From NCBI GenBank assembly GCA_903882745.1, contig CAIRYG010000003.1, positions 124,001 through 188,000 of the forward strand: a DNA stretch of 64,000 bases. Reading direction: 5' to 3'. The position numbers and the translations under genes were made by a program. Numbering within the stretch: position 1 is the first letter of the stretch; every line of letters begins with the position of its first letter. Of the stretch, positions 8,714 through 16,663 are shown in pieces. The notes under the pieces are model-generated. The model had not been told where the DNA came from, searched no databases, and saw nothing but the letters and a program-made list of their open reading frames with translations. The DNA comes from an uncultured Gemmatimonadota bacterium. GTDB taxonomy: Bacteria > Gemmatimonadota > Gemmatimonadetes > Gemmatimonadales > Gemmatimonadaceae.

Positions 8714-9904
8714 ATGAAAGGTGCACACAGACTGTCACGGATCAAGAACAGCGCACGCACTGAATATGGTGCCTACTTGATTCAATGCACAACCCGATTC
8801 TCGCAGTGCAAACGACTGCAGCTGTCGACGAGCATTTATCCTGACACCAAAAATGCGGCAACGATTATCGCTGAGATGAAGCTGATGTTGAAGGAACTGA
8901 ATCGCGAAGGCAGAGTTGAGCAGCTGCTGCAGCTGCGCGAGCAAAAGGTGAAACTCATTGATTTATACAGCGCATGGAAAAAAGGCAAAGCGCATTTGCT
9001 TCAAGGCAATGAACAGAACAATCTGTTAGCTGAACTAGACGAATATAGAAAAACGAGTGGCTTATCTCTGACGACAACAAAAACAAGTGCGTACGTTATT
9101 CGCAGCTACCAAACTCGCGGCTTTATCCGTGAGACTCATACGCTGAGCGACTTACCGCATATCGTTCAGAAGCTGCAACATCATTTTTCAAAAGCAAAAA
9201 AGCATGACATGTTCAATTACTCGCGTCAGCATTTTCTTGCTTTTCTTCACAAGCACTGTGGTCATTCCAAACAATCGTCGCTGTATTTGTCGGTGCAGAA
9301 CATTGAGAGCTTGCGAATCACGAACAGAAAACCACATCACCCTTTCGCAACACCGCGCGAGTTGTTTGACATTTGCGAGCAGATTACTAAGCTGTCGCGC
9401 ATAACACCTGTCACCAAGCTGCTTTACACCGATTGTCTAAAGATGATGACGCTTCACGCATTTCGACCCAGTGAATTTCTTGAGCTGAAATGGGAGCGTG
9501 ATAAAGCAACTGGGCATCTAAGAATAACGGGCACCAAAACAGCGCAATCAAATCGAGTGGTCCCGTCACTTCTGTATCCAAAGCATTACAATCTGAAAAA
9601 TCTTAGTGAAAGACGAGTCACGCAAAACGCATTAAACAAAGTGCTTCGCAACCTGCATCTACCCCACACCAGCCGAGATTGCCGAAGAACGTTTTCAGTC
9701 TGGGCAGAGAAAGCTGGCATTGAACGAAGTCATATTCTCGCGTATATGGGTCACAAAGGTAGAGAAATGACGGATCTCTATCAGACTCGGGCGATTACAC
9801 GTGATGAACTAGACGTTGATGCGCAGAAGATGAATGCGTTTATTGATGCTGACTTGAAGCGAGTCGAAGTGAAAAAGAAATCTCATTTCGTGCCCACTAC
9901 GTAA
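8714..9904 (+). CDS. Tyrosine recombinase (integrase) of the element
   Basis: 396 residues, transcribed inward from the left end, as expected for an integrase next to its attachment site. The N-terminal 180 residues contain an arm-binding/SAM-like part (RTEYGAYLIQC, IDLYSAWKKGK). The catalytic domain has the first arginine in HAFRPSEFLELKW, the second block TSRDCRRTFSVWAEKAGI, the GH of ILAYMGHKGREMTDLY and the likely tyrosine nucleophile in TDLYQ. In the second block the usual histidine of H-x-x-R is replaced by Arg (S-R-D-C-R), an atypical but tolerated position in some integrases. The ATG at 8714 has no strong ribosome-binding site. A terminator follows directly. Confidence 0.9.
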   Translation: MKGAHRLSRIKNSARTEYGAYLIQCTTRFSQCKRLQLSTSIYPDTKNAATIIAEMKLMLKELNREGRVEQLLQLREQKVKLIDLYSAWKKGKAHLLQGNEQNNLLAELDEYRKTSGLSLTTTKTSAYVIRSYQTRGFIRETHTLSDLPHIVQKLQHHFSKAKKHDMFNYSRQHFLAFLHKHCGHSKQSSLYLSVQNIESLRITNRKPHHPFATPRELFDICEQITKLSRITPVTKLLYTDCLKMMTLHAFRPSEFLELKWERDKATGHLRITGTKTAQSNRVVPSLLYPKHYNLKNLSERRVTQNALNKVLRNLHLPHTSRDCRRTFSVWAEKAGIERSHILAYMGHKGREMTDLYQTRAITRDELDVDAQKMNAFIDADLKRVEVKKKSHFVPTT

Positions 9905-9928
9905 GTCGAAATTGACGCACACATACAG

Positions 9929-9959
9929 AAAAGCTCCGATGATGAGTCGGGGCTTTTTC
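9929..9959 (+). terminator. Rho-independent terminator after the integrase gene
   Basis: AAAAGCTCCGA and TCGGGGCTTTT form an 11-bp stem with one G-T wobble and a 7-nt loop, running into a T-tract. It lies 25 bp after the integrase stop, facing the convergent minus-strand genes. Confidence 0.85.
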
Positions 9960-9974
9960 TATGCACTGCAAGTT

Positions 9975-10160
9975 CTATTTCACAACTAAAGATTTGCCAT
10001 CTTCGCTGATTTGTTCACCCAGCGCTTGATACACAGCTGCAACATGCGTGAAGTGATGCTTTGTTGATTGTGATTTTGCTTTCTCGCAGAACTCCAACTG
10101 TTCCTCACGACACCTCGTGAAGTATTGCTTCAAGTTGATGAGCAGTTGTTTATCAGACAT
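9975..10160 (-). CDS. Small element-encoded hypothetical protein
   Basis: 61 residues, beginning MSDKQLLINLKQYF. I do not recognise a family. It is highly charged and predicted helical (KQYFTRCREEQLEFCEKAKSQSTKHHF), with no membrane segment. Its ATG overlaps the last codons of the upstream HTH gene by 8 bp (CATGTCTGA), which implies translational coupling and supports it as a real gene. Short partners of an excisionase-like HTH gene in integrative elements often modulate integration or copy number, but nothing in this sequence shows that. Confidence 0.6.
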   Translation of the reverse strand: MSDKQLLINLKQYFTRCREEQLEFCEKAKSQSTKHHFTHVAAVYQALGEQISEDGKSLVVK

Positions 10161-10347
10161 GAGCCGTTTCCATCATGAGCGCATCAATGTCACTGCGCTT
10201 ATACAATGTTTTGTTCCCAACGCGATATGTCTTGATATGTGTATGTTCGACTAACAATGCTGTTAAGAGAGCGACCATCGTATCCCTGTAATACCCGTGA
10301 TGTCTGGCTAACTCGCCCGCTGAAACATATGTCTTCTGTGTTTTCAT
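10153..10347 (-). CDS. Winged-HTH DNA-binding protein (excisionase-like)
   Basis: 64 residues. The ATG of MKTQKTYVSAGELARHHG is preceded by AGGAG at good spacing, so it is preferred over the upstream start in the ORF track. The sequence reads as a small MerR/excisionase-type winged helix: helix-turn-helix (VSAGELARHHGYYRDTMVALL) followed by the wing pattern TYRVGNKTLYKRSDIDALM. In a tyrosine-integrase element such a protein is commonly the directionality factor (Xis) or a repressor of the integrase. It is translationally coupled to the 61-aa gene downstream. Confidence 0.72.
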   Translation of the reverse strand: MKTQKTYVSAGELARHHGYYRDTMVALLTALLVEHTHIKTYRVGNKTLYKRSDIDALMMETAHV

Positions 10348-10500
10348 TCGTTTCTCCTGTTTATTTTCTGGCACTCAACTCTGTGTATGTCTGACTCAGT
10401 AATCTCGGGACAACTTCTTGCACTTTGCATTTCCACTTCAATGCTAAGAAGTCAATCATAAGCAAATATTTTGCGTCGGTGATTCTGCATAGTAACGTGT

Positions 10501-11193
10501 TCATGTGTCAGTTTCCTGTGATGCAAATAGTTTTCTGTACGCTGAGTCGCTGATCCAAAAACAGTCCGAACTTGAATCAAGTTGTTTCGTCGTCTGTAAA
10601 TATTTATCACTGAGAGATTTTGATCCATACCACGTTAAATTCGTGAAGTGTTGTCGTTTTGCAGCATCGTCACGTGAGTATTTCGTGATTAGATATTTTC
10701 CGTTTACGCAGCCAATCGTCAGACCCGCCGCTTTCGCTGCATCAATGAACAGATTCTTCGTGACTTTCTTTCTATTAAGATTGCCGATATACACCATTGG
10801 GTGTGCGTTCTTTTCTCCGTAATCTTCGACGATGCAAATCATATGCACCGCTTTTCTCATTCGTTTTCTGAGAAAGGAATAAAACGTCGTGATGATTCGT
10901 TTTTCGACTTCCGTTGCATCAACATGACGTTTCCAGATTCTGACCTTTCGGCGAGTCGGCAAATTTGCTTGAATCGGTGTTGCATCATCGACGCTGTACT
11001 GATGACCTGTTTCCAAGTCGACGCTGAGTAAGCGTCTCCGACGCGTCTTAGCTGTGAATGTTTTATCAAATAGCATACGGTCAGCCGTGATGACGTCACT
11101 CTTTGGTTGAAACTGAATGATGTAATCCCACTTCACGTTACTGATTTGTTTCCTGAAATCTGTTCTGTCTGATTCTGTGTTGTCTCGTTTCAT
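10501..11193 (-). CDS. Putative HUH-type (Rep-like) protein, degenerate
   Basis: 230 residues with no confident family match by eye. The order of motifs resembles rolling-circle Rep proteins: an N-terminal strand (VKWDYIIQFQP), a helix-rich middle, a strand plus histidine block (MICIVEDYGEKNAHPMVYIG) where Reps have H-x-H, then GLTIGCVNGKYLITKYSRDD. The last piece recalls the KYSGKD-type tyrosine motif of pC194/pUB110-like Reps. The second histidine of the metal pair is missing (HPM), so nicking activity is doubtful. The gene is AT-rich like the rest of the element. It could be an inactive replication initiator, a DNA-binding regulator, or unrelated; the assignment is inference. Confidence 0.45.
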   Translation of the reverse strand: MKRDNTESDRTDFRKQISNVKWDYIIQFQPKSDVITADRMLFDKTFTAKTRRRRLLSVDLETGHQYSVDDATPIQANLPTRRKVRIWKRHVDATEVEKRIITTFYSFLRKRMRKAVHMICIVEDYGEKNAHPMVYIGNLNRKKVTKNLFIDAAKAAGLTIGCVNGKYLITKYSRDDAAKRQHFTNLTWYGSKSLSDKYLQTTKQLDSSSDCFWISDSAYRKLFASQETDT

Positions 11194-11605
11194 TATCTTG
11201 TCCCTCTCTGTTCACGTAACGGTGCTCATAGATACACGTGTGTTAAGATGCACGATGCATCTGTAATCGTTGAAGTTGTCTCGAAGCAAACCAGTGAGTC
11301 AAAACATTTTTGTTCTCAGCATACCAGATTCTTGTGACTGCAAGAGTTGTGTAATAACACGATGAGGTAGATGACTTTGATTTGTTTCTGAGTTGTTCTT
11401 ACTTCGTAATACGTATCAATCATTATTTATACTTTCTTATCATTAGACATCTCGCAGTATGAAACAAAGCAGCATCTTTACTCACGTACGTTCCGAGAGT
11501 TTAGACGCTGCTGTACAACAAAACTACTAGAGATTTCCTGAATACCGTTTTGTTAAACAGTACTAGTGTCAGTGCGTGATAATCTCGAATACGGTTGAAG
11601 CACAG
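11194..11605. other. Non-coding AT-rich stretch of the element
   Basis: About 410 bp without a supportable gene between the Rep-like and serine recombinase genes. It contains a perfect 7-bp inverted repeat with a 3-nt loop, AGATGCA-CGA-TGCATCT, at 11246-11262, and a longer-range GCAGC/GCTGC pairing near 11470-11515. It must hold the promoter of the Rep-like gene. An origin or a recombinase target site is possible here but not demonstrated. Confidence 0.5.
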
Positions 11606-12286
11606 CTATGCGTGTTCTGTTCGGTATTTCGCTTCTTGTTCTTGTGCTCGCTTCACTTTGTACACCGTCGCAGTTGAGCAACCTGCCAGCAATGCAACAT
11701 GTGTGATTTTCTTCTCTTCTCGTAAAAACTTCATGATTTTTTGAGATTTTGATTTGCCCAGGAACTTCTCGTTCGATTCCTCTGTGCCTGCTTTCCTGCC
11801 GATGAATGCGCCGCGTGCTCTCGCAGCAGCGATCCCTTCTGCTTGACGTTCGAGAATATTCACACGCTCGATTTGTGACAGCACTGACAAGACCGCGATG
11901 ATGATTTGCGCTGTCGCATTCACTTTGCCTTGCTCATCAAGCAGCTGAATCCCCTCTTTCTTGATGATGACTTGAATGCCCAACTCAACGAACTCGTTGA
12001 TTGTGTGAGCGATATCAAGCGCGTCTCGCCCCAAACGTGAGATTTCCCAGAAATGAATCTCTCGAATCATCCCCTTTCTACAGTCATCGAGCAGTCGTTT
12101 CCCCCCTTGTCGCTCGCCAAACTTGATTGATCCCGAGCATTTGTCTTCGTATTGTCTGTCAAAAGTCTGTTTTAACCGCCCAGAATCGCCCAGAATCGCC
12201 GTACAGCTCGCAAACCCGTCGATTTGACGCTGTGTGCTCTGCGTCAGTGAACTGACTCGTGCATACGAGACTGTGAGCTTTTGCAT
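11606..12286 (-). CDS. Serine recombinase (resolvase/invertase family)
   Basis: 226 residues, the typical size for a small serine resolvase. The N-terminal catalytic domain shows YARVSS with the nucleophilic serine, DKCSGS, and EISRLGRDALD with the active-site arginines. A long E-helix region (SQIERVNILERQAEGIAAARARG) leads to GRK and a C-terminal helix-turn-helix (THVALLAGCSTATVYKVKR). All expected parts are present, so it is probably active. In an element of this size it could resolve multimers, invert a segment, or mobilise the element independently of the tyrosine integrase. The upstream region has inverted repeats TAGAGT/ACTCTA and AGCACAT/ATGTGCT that could serve as operator or recombination half-sites. 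Confidence 0.9.
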   Translation of the reverse strand: MQKLTVSYARVSSLTQSTQRQIDGFASCTAILGDSGRLKQTFDRQYEDKCSGSIKFGERQGGKRLLDDCRKGMIREIHFWEISRLGRDALDIAHTINEFVELGIQVIIKKEGIQLLDEQGKVNATAQIIIAVLSVLSQIERVNILERQAEGIAAARARGAFIGRKAGTEESNEKFLGKSKSQKIMKFLREEKKITHVALLAGCSTATVYKVKRAQEQEAKYRTEHA

Positions 12287-12644
12287 TTGACGTTGTGAAT
12301 GTGTGTGAAACTAGAGTGTAGCTTGAGTACTCTAATAATAGCACATTAATCATGTGCTGTCAAGCCCTTAAGTTGCTGCTAAAGCGTTGTACATCAACGA
12401 GTTATGTAGTATTTCGTGGCACTTATGACCATTAGTTCAACTTTGCACACCGAGCTGCAGGTCCGTGCAGAATAAAGTGTAGTCTAAAAATGCTAGCAAT
12501 TATGCTGGATCTTGTCTTTTTGATAGTAATTTGAATAGTTAAAATACCCCTAATATCGGTAGTTTTGACTGAATTGAGGCTCGTTGATATTTGTAAGTCG
12601 TTATACAGCAACAGTTATGGATTGTAGCTATTTGTGGTTTGTTG
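12287..12644. other. Non-coding right arm of the element
   Basis: About 360 bp, strongly AT-rich, without a supportable gene. It holds TAGAGT (12311) / ACTCTA (12328) and a perfect AGCACAT-TAATC-ATGTGCT inverted repeat at 12339-12357 in the likely promoter region of the serine recombinase. The remainder up to the attachment repeat is probably integrase arm-site DNA; I could not define arm sites. Confidence 0.5.
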
Positions 12645-12663
12645 TCATTCCCAGAAAGTGTCG
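12645..12663. repeat. Right attachment repeat (attR core)
   Basis: Second perfect copy of TCATTCCCAGAAAGTGTCG. AT-rich element DNA lies to its left and GC-rich chromosome to its right. Joining the flanks at the repeat would restore a short divergent promoter region between the DUF1028 and M20 genes. Confidence 0.9.
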
Positions 12664-12783
12664 CACGGGTGGCACGGTCGCAAGCACTCCGACGCGACAG
12701 CACGAGGGCTCCCTCGCCCGGAGGTTCCCCAAACCGCCAACCGCGAACACCTTTCACCTGACCACTCGATCCGGAGCCTCCTG

Positions 12784-14235
12784 ATGACCCGCTGTTTCCG
12801 CCCCCGCCGCATCCTCGCGGCCCTGCTCGCACTCCCTGTCGTCTGCCTCGCCACACTGGGCGCGCAGGAGACCCCCGCTGAGCGCGCTGCAGCCGCCGAG
12901 GTCGTCAAGAAGATGGGGGCGCTCCAGCAGTCGCTCGCCATCCCCGCGCTGGTCAGCCAGCTCACCGCAGCCAACCCGGTGCGCGACGCAATCGCCGCCC
13001 GCGCCAAGCAGCTCATGGACACCGAGCTCCTCGCGATGGCCGACGACATCACCAAGCACCCGGAAATCGGTTTCACCGAAACACGCTCGGTGCTCACGAT
13101 CACCAACTACCTCAAGGCCCACGGCTTCGACATCAAAATCGGAGTCGGCGGCCTCGCGACGGCCTTCGTGGCCACCTATCACAATGGCACACCAGGGCCG
13201 AACCTCGGCGTCATTGTGGAATACGACGCCCTTCGCGGCACCAAGGGCAATTTCCACGGCGATCAACACAGCGCCCAGGGCCCAACGGGAATAGCGGCTG
13301 GAATCGCAGTCGCGGAGTTCCTGACGCGCAGTAAGACACCAGGGACGGTGACGATTTATGGCACCCCGGCCGAAGAGATGATGCCCCCGCCGGCCAAGAC
13401 GGTCATGCACGAAGCGCATGTGTTTGACGGCGCCGATATCATCGTGCGCTCGCACTCCAGCACCGCGAGCCAGCGTGCCGCCTCAGGGTTCGGCTCCTGC
13501 TGCCTGAACATCGACGGGGTGAAGTACACATTCTCCGGTGCCCCCGCGCATCAGATGACCCCGTGGGAAGGACGCGATGCACTCACCGCGGTGATCCATC
13601 TGTTCAACAATGTCGACGCGATGCGGCGCAATATGCGCCCCGAGACCCGTGTGCAGGGGATTATCACGGAAGGTGGAAAGGCACCGAACGTGGTACCGGA
13701 TCTCGCCGTCGCCGATTTTTATATCCGCTATCCGGACCAAGTGTATCTCGCGCAGGTGCGTGAGATGGTCGACAACGCCGCTCGTGCCGCCGCGCTCGCC
13801 ACCGGCACGCAAGTGAAGATCGAGCCCTACGGCAGCATGCGCGACGGCATTGCTGAATCCACGCTGAACGAAGTGGCCTTTGCCTACATCAAGAAGTTCG
13901 GCGGCACGCATGTGCAGGAAGAGCGCGGCAAGCCGCAGGGATTCGAGGAGACCGGCACCGTCTCACGCGACATCCCGGGCACCGGCTTCTCGGCGTACAC
14001 CTCGAGCGGCGGGTTCCACACCTATGAGATGGAAGCCGACGCCCTGAGCGCGATCGGTCACGACGGCTTTGTGGTGGACGCGCAGGCCATGGCTGCCCTG
14101 CTCTACGACTTTGCCACGCACGCCGACTATCGCGCCGCGGTCAAGCGCGAGTTGGATACGACGAAGGCGCTGTTCGCGGAGTATGTGAAGGCGCTGGAAT
14201 CGGCGTACCCGCGCCCGGTGGTAAAAGCGCCGTAA
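12784..14235 (+). CDS. Secreted M20-family amidohydrolase (AbgB-like)
   Basis: 483 residues. The ATG of MTRCFRPRRILAALLALPVV is preceded by CCGGAG and begins a signal peptide to LGAQ; the ORF-track start is 50 codons upstream, inside element DNA, so it is rejected. The fold is M20 amidohydrolase: EYDALRGTKGNFHGDQHSAQGPTG, GTPAEEM, and the dimerisation-domain block FSGAPAHQMTPWEGRDALTAV. The metal ligands are H-G-D-Q-H in place of the usual HACGH, as in the AbgB (p-aminobenzoyl-glutamate hydrolase) branch. It likely cleaves N-acyl amino acids or amidated small molecules outside the cytoplasm. The integrated element now separates it from its former divergent neighbour, DUF1028. Confidence 0.88.
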   Translation: MTRCFRPRRILAALLALPVVCLATLGAQETPAERAAAAEVVKKMGALQQSLAIPALVSQLTAANPVRDAIAARAKQLMDTELLAMADDITKHPEIGFTETRSVLTITNYLKAHGFDIKIGVGGLATAFVATYHNGTPGPNLGVIVEYDALRGTKGNFHGDQHSAQGPTGIAAGIAVAEFLTRSKTPGTVTIYGTPAEEMMPPPAKTVMHEAHVFDGADIIVRSHSSTASQRAASGFGSCCLNIDGVKYTFSGAPAHQMTPWEGRDALTAVIHLFNNVDAMRRNMRPETRVQGIITEGGKAPNVVPDLAVADFYIRYPDQVYLAQVREMVDNAARAAALATGTQVKIEPYGSMRDGIAESTLNEVAFAYIKKFGGTHVQEERGKPQGFEETGTVSRDIPGTGFSAYTSSGGFHTYEMEADALSAIGHDGFVVDAQAMAALLYDFATHADYRAAVKRELDTTKALFAEYVKALESAYPRPVVKAP

Positions 14236-14297
14236 GCCGGAAATTGGCGTGATAGTGGCGCATTTATGTGTTTATTGTGGCGCGATAACGCAATGAA

Positions 14298-15326
14298 CTA
14301 ACGCCGCACCACCGGCTCCCCAAGCTTTGCTTCGGCACGCACGTAGTCCGCAGCCTGCGCGTGCGTGCCGAACCAGACGGTCCCCTTCGGCAGCTTCCGG
14401 ATATGGGCCAAAAACAGTTCGAGCGCCACAATCCGAGACCGATGCCCGCTGATGTGCGGATGCAACGTCAGCACCACCATCGAATGCTCCTCGAGCGCCT
14501 TGTCGAACTCATCGATCCAGACCTGCGCGATCTCGCGCGGTGAGGCGTAGCGCTGGCCGCGCGGATCAAACAGTGGCGCATCGTCAAGAATCCATTGCAC
14601 CGGAATCTCCACCATGCCCGACGGTGCGCCGCGCTGCAGGAGCTCATACGGACGATCGTCGGACATCAACGAACTTTCGTAGCGGAAGCCAAGGTCGCGG
14701 ACAATCGACAACGTGTTGGGCGAAAAATTCCAACTCGGCGCGCGATATCCCACGGGCTTCGTGCCCGTGAGTTGCGTCAGCTCCGCAATCGCCTGCGTCA
14801 GCAACCGCCGCTCCACGGAATCCGGCAAGGTGGTGTTGAGCTCGTGAATCCATCCGTGGACCGCGAACTCGTGCCGACCACTCTTCTTGATGACGGCGGC
14901 CATTGTCGGCGTCAGGCGCAAACTCACACTCGGCACAAAGAAGGTCGCCGGGAGTTGGTACCTGTCGAGCAAGGACACAATGCGTTGCAGCCCAACCCGT
15001 GCGCCGTATTGTGCCTCGGAGAGTGAGCCAACGGTCGGCTCGCCGTAGCGGAGCGCGACGGTTTCGTTGTCGACATCGAACGAGAGCAACACCGCGGCTT
15101 TCGCTCCGCCAGGCCACTTCGCCGGCGAGAGATCGCGCCCGGCGCGGACGGTATTCACCACGGTTTGCGCGCTATCGAAGCTCCACTGCCACCCCGGCTT
15201 TGCCGACGTGACAGGCACCGGCTGCGCCTGCGCGGCAGCCCGCGACGCACTCCCCATGCTGCACACCAGCGTGAAAATAACGGCCACAGCGTTGACGCGA
15301 GCAGTTGCTCCCTGTCGTGCGTGCAT
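14298..15326 (-). CDS. Exported CE4 polysaccharide/peptidoglycan deacetylase-like enzyme
   Basis: 342 residues. The ATG at MHARQGATARVNAVAVIFTL has GGGAG upstream and begins a signal peptide ending AAAQA. The NodB-type domain shows SFDVDNETVALRYGE (metal and catalytic Asp), HGWIHE in the H-x-x-x-H position, and GYRAPSWNFSPNTLSIVRDLGF. This pattern fits the HpPgdA/PuuE subgroup of CE4, whose members act on peptidoglycan, allantoin or cyclic imides, so the substrate is open. It starts 5 bp after the flavin monooxygenase stop and is the last gene of the madL-madM-FMO operon. Confidence 0.85.
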   Translation of the reverse strand: MHARQGATARVNAVAVIFTLVCSMGSASRAAAQAQPVPVTSAKPGWQWSFDSAQTVVNTVRAGRDLSPAKWPGGAKAAVLLSFDVDNETVALRYGEPTVGSLSEAQYGARVGLQRIVSLLDRYQLPATFFVPSVSLRLTPTMAAVIKKSGRHEFAVHGWIHELNTTLPDSVERRLLTQAIAELTQLTGTKPVGYRAPSWNFSPNTLSIVRDLGFRYESSLMSDDRPYELLQRGAPSGMVEIPVQWILDDAPLFDPRGQRYASPREIAQVWIDEFDKALEEHSMVVLTLHPHISGHRSRIVALELFLAHIRKLPKGTVWFGTHAQAADYVRAEAKLGEPVVRR

Positions 15327-15331
15327 AATCA

Positions 15332-16645
15332 CTAGCTCCCTGTGTGAGTGGCCGCACTCGGCCGCGAAACCGTTGCAAGTTCGGCGAGAAGTTCTCGGCG
15401 AAACATGTGGTAATCCACTTCGGTAGAATGTCGGGGTGCTGCTTCCCACTGATAGTGCGGGTGCGCAATCTCATGAGCAATCGCGGCCGGCAGGTCGCGG
15501 GGACGCTGGTAGCGGCCGTGGATGTCGGCACAGGCGAGCTTCGCCTGATAATCCGCCAGCGGCCAGATACACCCCAACGGCTGAAACAGGCCGATAAAGT
15601 ACAGCGACTGATGCTCGGCGTGCATCATCTTTTTGTAGAGCGGCACCTGTTCGGCGTGCTCGAGATCCAAGAATCCCGCTGGGAAGAACGGAAAGGAGAT
15701 TTTAAAGCCGGTGCAGGCCACCACCACGTCGTAGTTGTCGGAGCTCCCGTCGGTGAAGTGCACGGAATGGCCGTCGAATCGTGCAATACCGGGACGCGGC
15801 ACAATGCGCCCGTGGCGGATCACATCCAAGAGTTCCGAGTTGACCGTTGGATGGTGCGACAACACCGGCTCGGTATTCTCTGGCAAGCCGATGTCGCGAT
15901 ACCGGCCCTGCACGAAACCGAGGAGCTTGGTAAGTCCCCACTGCCGCCAGGCGCGCGGAAGCCAGGTGGAACGCGACGCCATCACATCAGAGGGCGTCCC
16001 GAATAGATACTTGGGCACGAACCATTGCGGGCTGCGCATGGAGAGGTGCACGGCCTGCGCCATGCGGGCCGTTTCAACAGCCACGTCGCACGCCGAGTTG
16101 CCGGCGCCAATGACGAGCACGCGCGCGCCGCGCCAACTGTCGTCGGCCCGTTTGAAATCGTGGCTGTGCATGTAGCGCCCCGCGAAGGTGCCCGGAATCT
16201 CCGGCCAGCGCGGATTCCAGTGATGGCCGTTGGCCACCATGAGGTGCGTGAACTGTGTGGTTGTCACACCGTCGGGGCCGGCGACTTCGAGTTCCCATCC
16301 ACCATCGCGCGTCGGCTGCGCCTGTCGTACGGTGTGATGAAAGCGCACCTGGTCGAGGATTCCAAAATGCCGCGCGTACGATTCAAAGTACGCCTGCAGC
16401 TGGCGGTGATTCGGATAATCCGGGTACGCGGCCGGCATGGGAAAATCTTCGTACGACGAGAGCGTCTTGGACGAAATCAGGTGCGTATTCTCGTACACAC
16501 TCGAGTGACCCAGTGCGTCGTCGAACACCCAGTTGCCGCCCACCTTCCCGCTTTTCTCAAACCAGGTAAATGGAATTCCGGCCTGCGCGCAGTTCTTGGC
16601 CGCGGTGATTCCCGATGGGCCGGCGCCGATGATTGCGATGTGCAT
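15332..16645 (-). CDS. Flavin-containing monooxygenase (FMO)
   Basis: 437 residues, start at MHIAIIGAGPSGITAAKNC with GGAGG at correct spacing. It has the FAD-binding GAGPSG followed by FEKSGKVGGNW, the FMO signature FAGRYMHSHDFK, and the NADPH-binding VIGAGNSACD. All hallmarks of a class B flavoprotein monooxygenase are present, with no signal peptide, so it acts in the cytoplasm on a soft nucleophile (N or S) of unknown identity. It follows madM by 18 bp and precedes the CE4 enzyme by 5 bp, which suggests a shared catabolic role around a compound linked to malonate. Confidence 0.93.
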   Translation of the reverse strand: MHIAIIGAGPSGITAAKNCAQAGIPFTWFEKSGKVGGNWVFDDALGHSSVYENTHLISSKTLSSYEDFPMPAAYPDYPNHRQLQAYFESYARHFGILDQVRFHHTVRQAQPTRDGGWELEVAGPDGVTTTQFTHLMVANGHHWNPRWPEIPGTFAGRYMHSHDFKRADDSWRGARVLVIGAGNSACDVAVETARMAQAVHLSMRSPQWFVPKYLFGTPSDVMASRSTWLPRAWRQWGLTKLLGFVQGRYRDIGLPENTEPVLSHHPTVNSELLDVIRHGRIVPRPGIARFDGHSVHFTDGSSDNYDVVVACTGFKISFPFFPAGFLDLEHAEQVPLYKKMMHAEHQSLYFIGLFQPLGCIWPLADYQAKLACADIHGRYQRPRDLPAAIAHEIAHPHYQWEAAPRHSTEVDYHMFRRELLAELATVSRPSAATHTGS

Positions 16646-16663
16646 GCGGAAACCTCCGATCGT

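Larger units (their letters stand above)
8617..12663. mobile_element. Small AT-rich integrative element with two recombinases
   Basis: About 4.0 kb bounded by a perfect 19-bp direct repeat (TCATTCCCAGAAAGTGTCG). Base composition drops sharply to AT-rich inside and returns to GC-rich at 12664. Contents from left to right: tyrosine integrase (+), terminator, then on the minus strand a 61-aa protein, a small winged-HTH protein, a 230-aa Rep-like protein and a serine recombinase, with about 0.4 kb of AT-rich non-coding DNA on each side of the recombinase gene. The attachment site is in the 5' end of the DUF1028 gene rather than in a tRNA. No cargo such as defence, resistance or conjugation genes is seen. 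The composition differs strongly from the host, indicating recent acquisition from a low-GC source. Confidence 0.9.

Noticed and set aside
10505-10822. Plus-strand 105-aa ORF inside the element
   Set aside because: Antisense to the 230-aa Rep-like gene, no ribosome-binding site, and the minus frame has the better start and length.
8679-12629. TTGTAGCT near both ends as integrase arm sites
   Set aside because: Only 8 bp are shared, with one copy per side; too short to support arm-type sites.
12539-12856. Minus-strand 105-aa ORF across the right attachment site
   Set aside because: It crosses the element-chromosome junction, so it exists only as a by-product of insertion; no start signal or domain.
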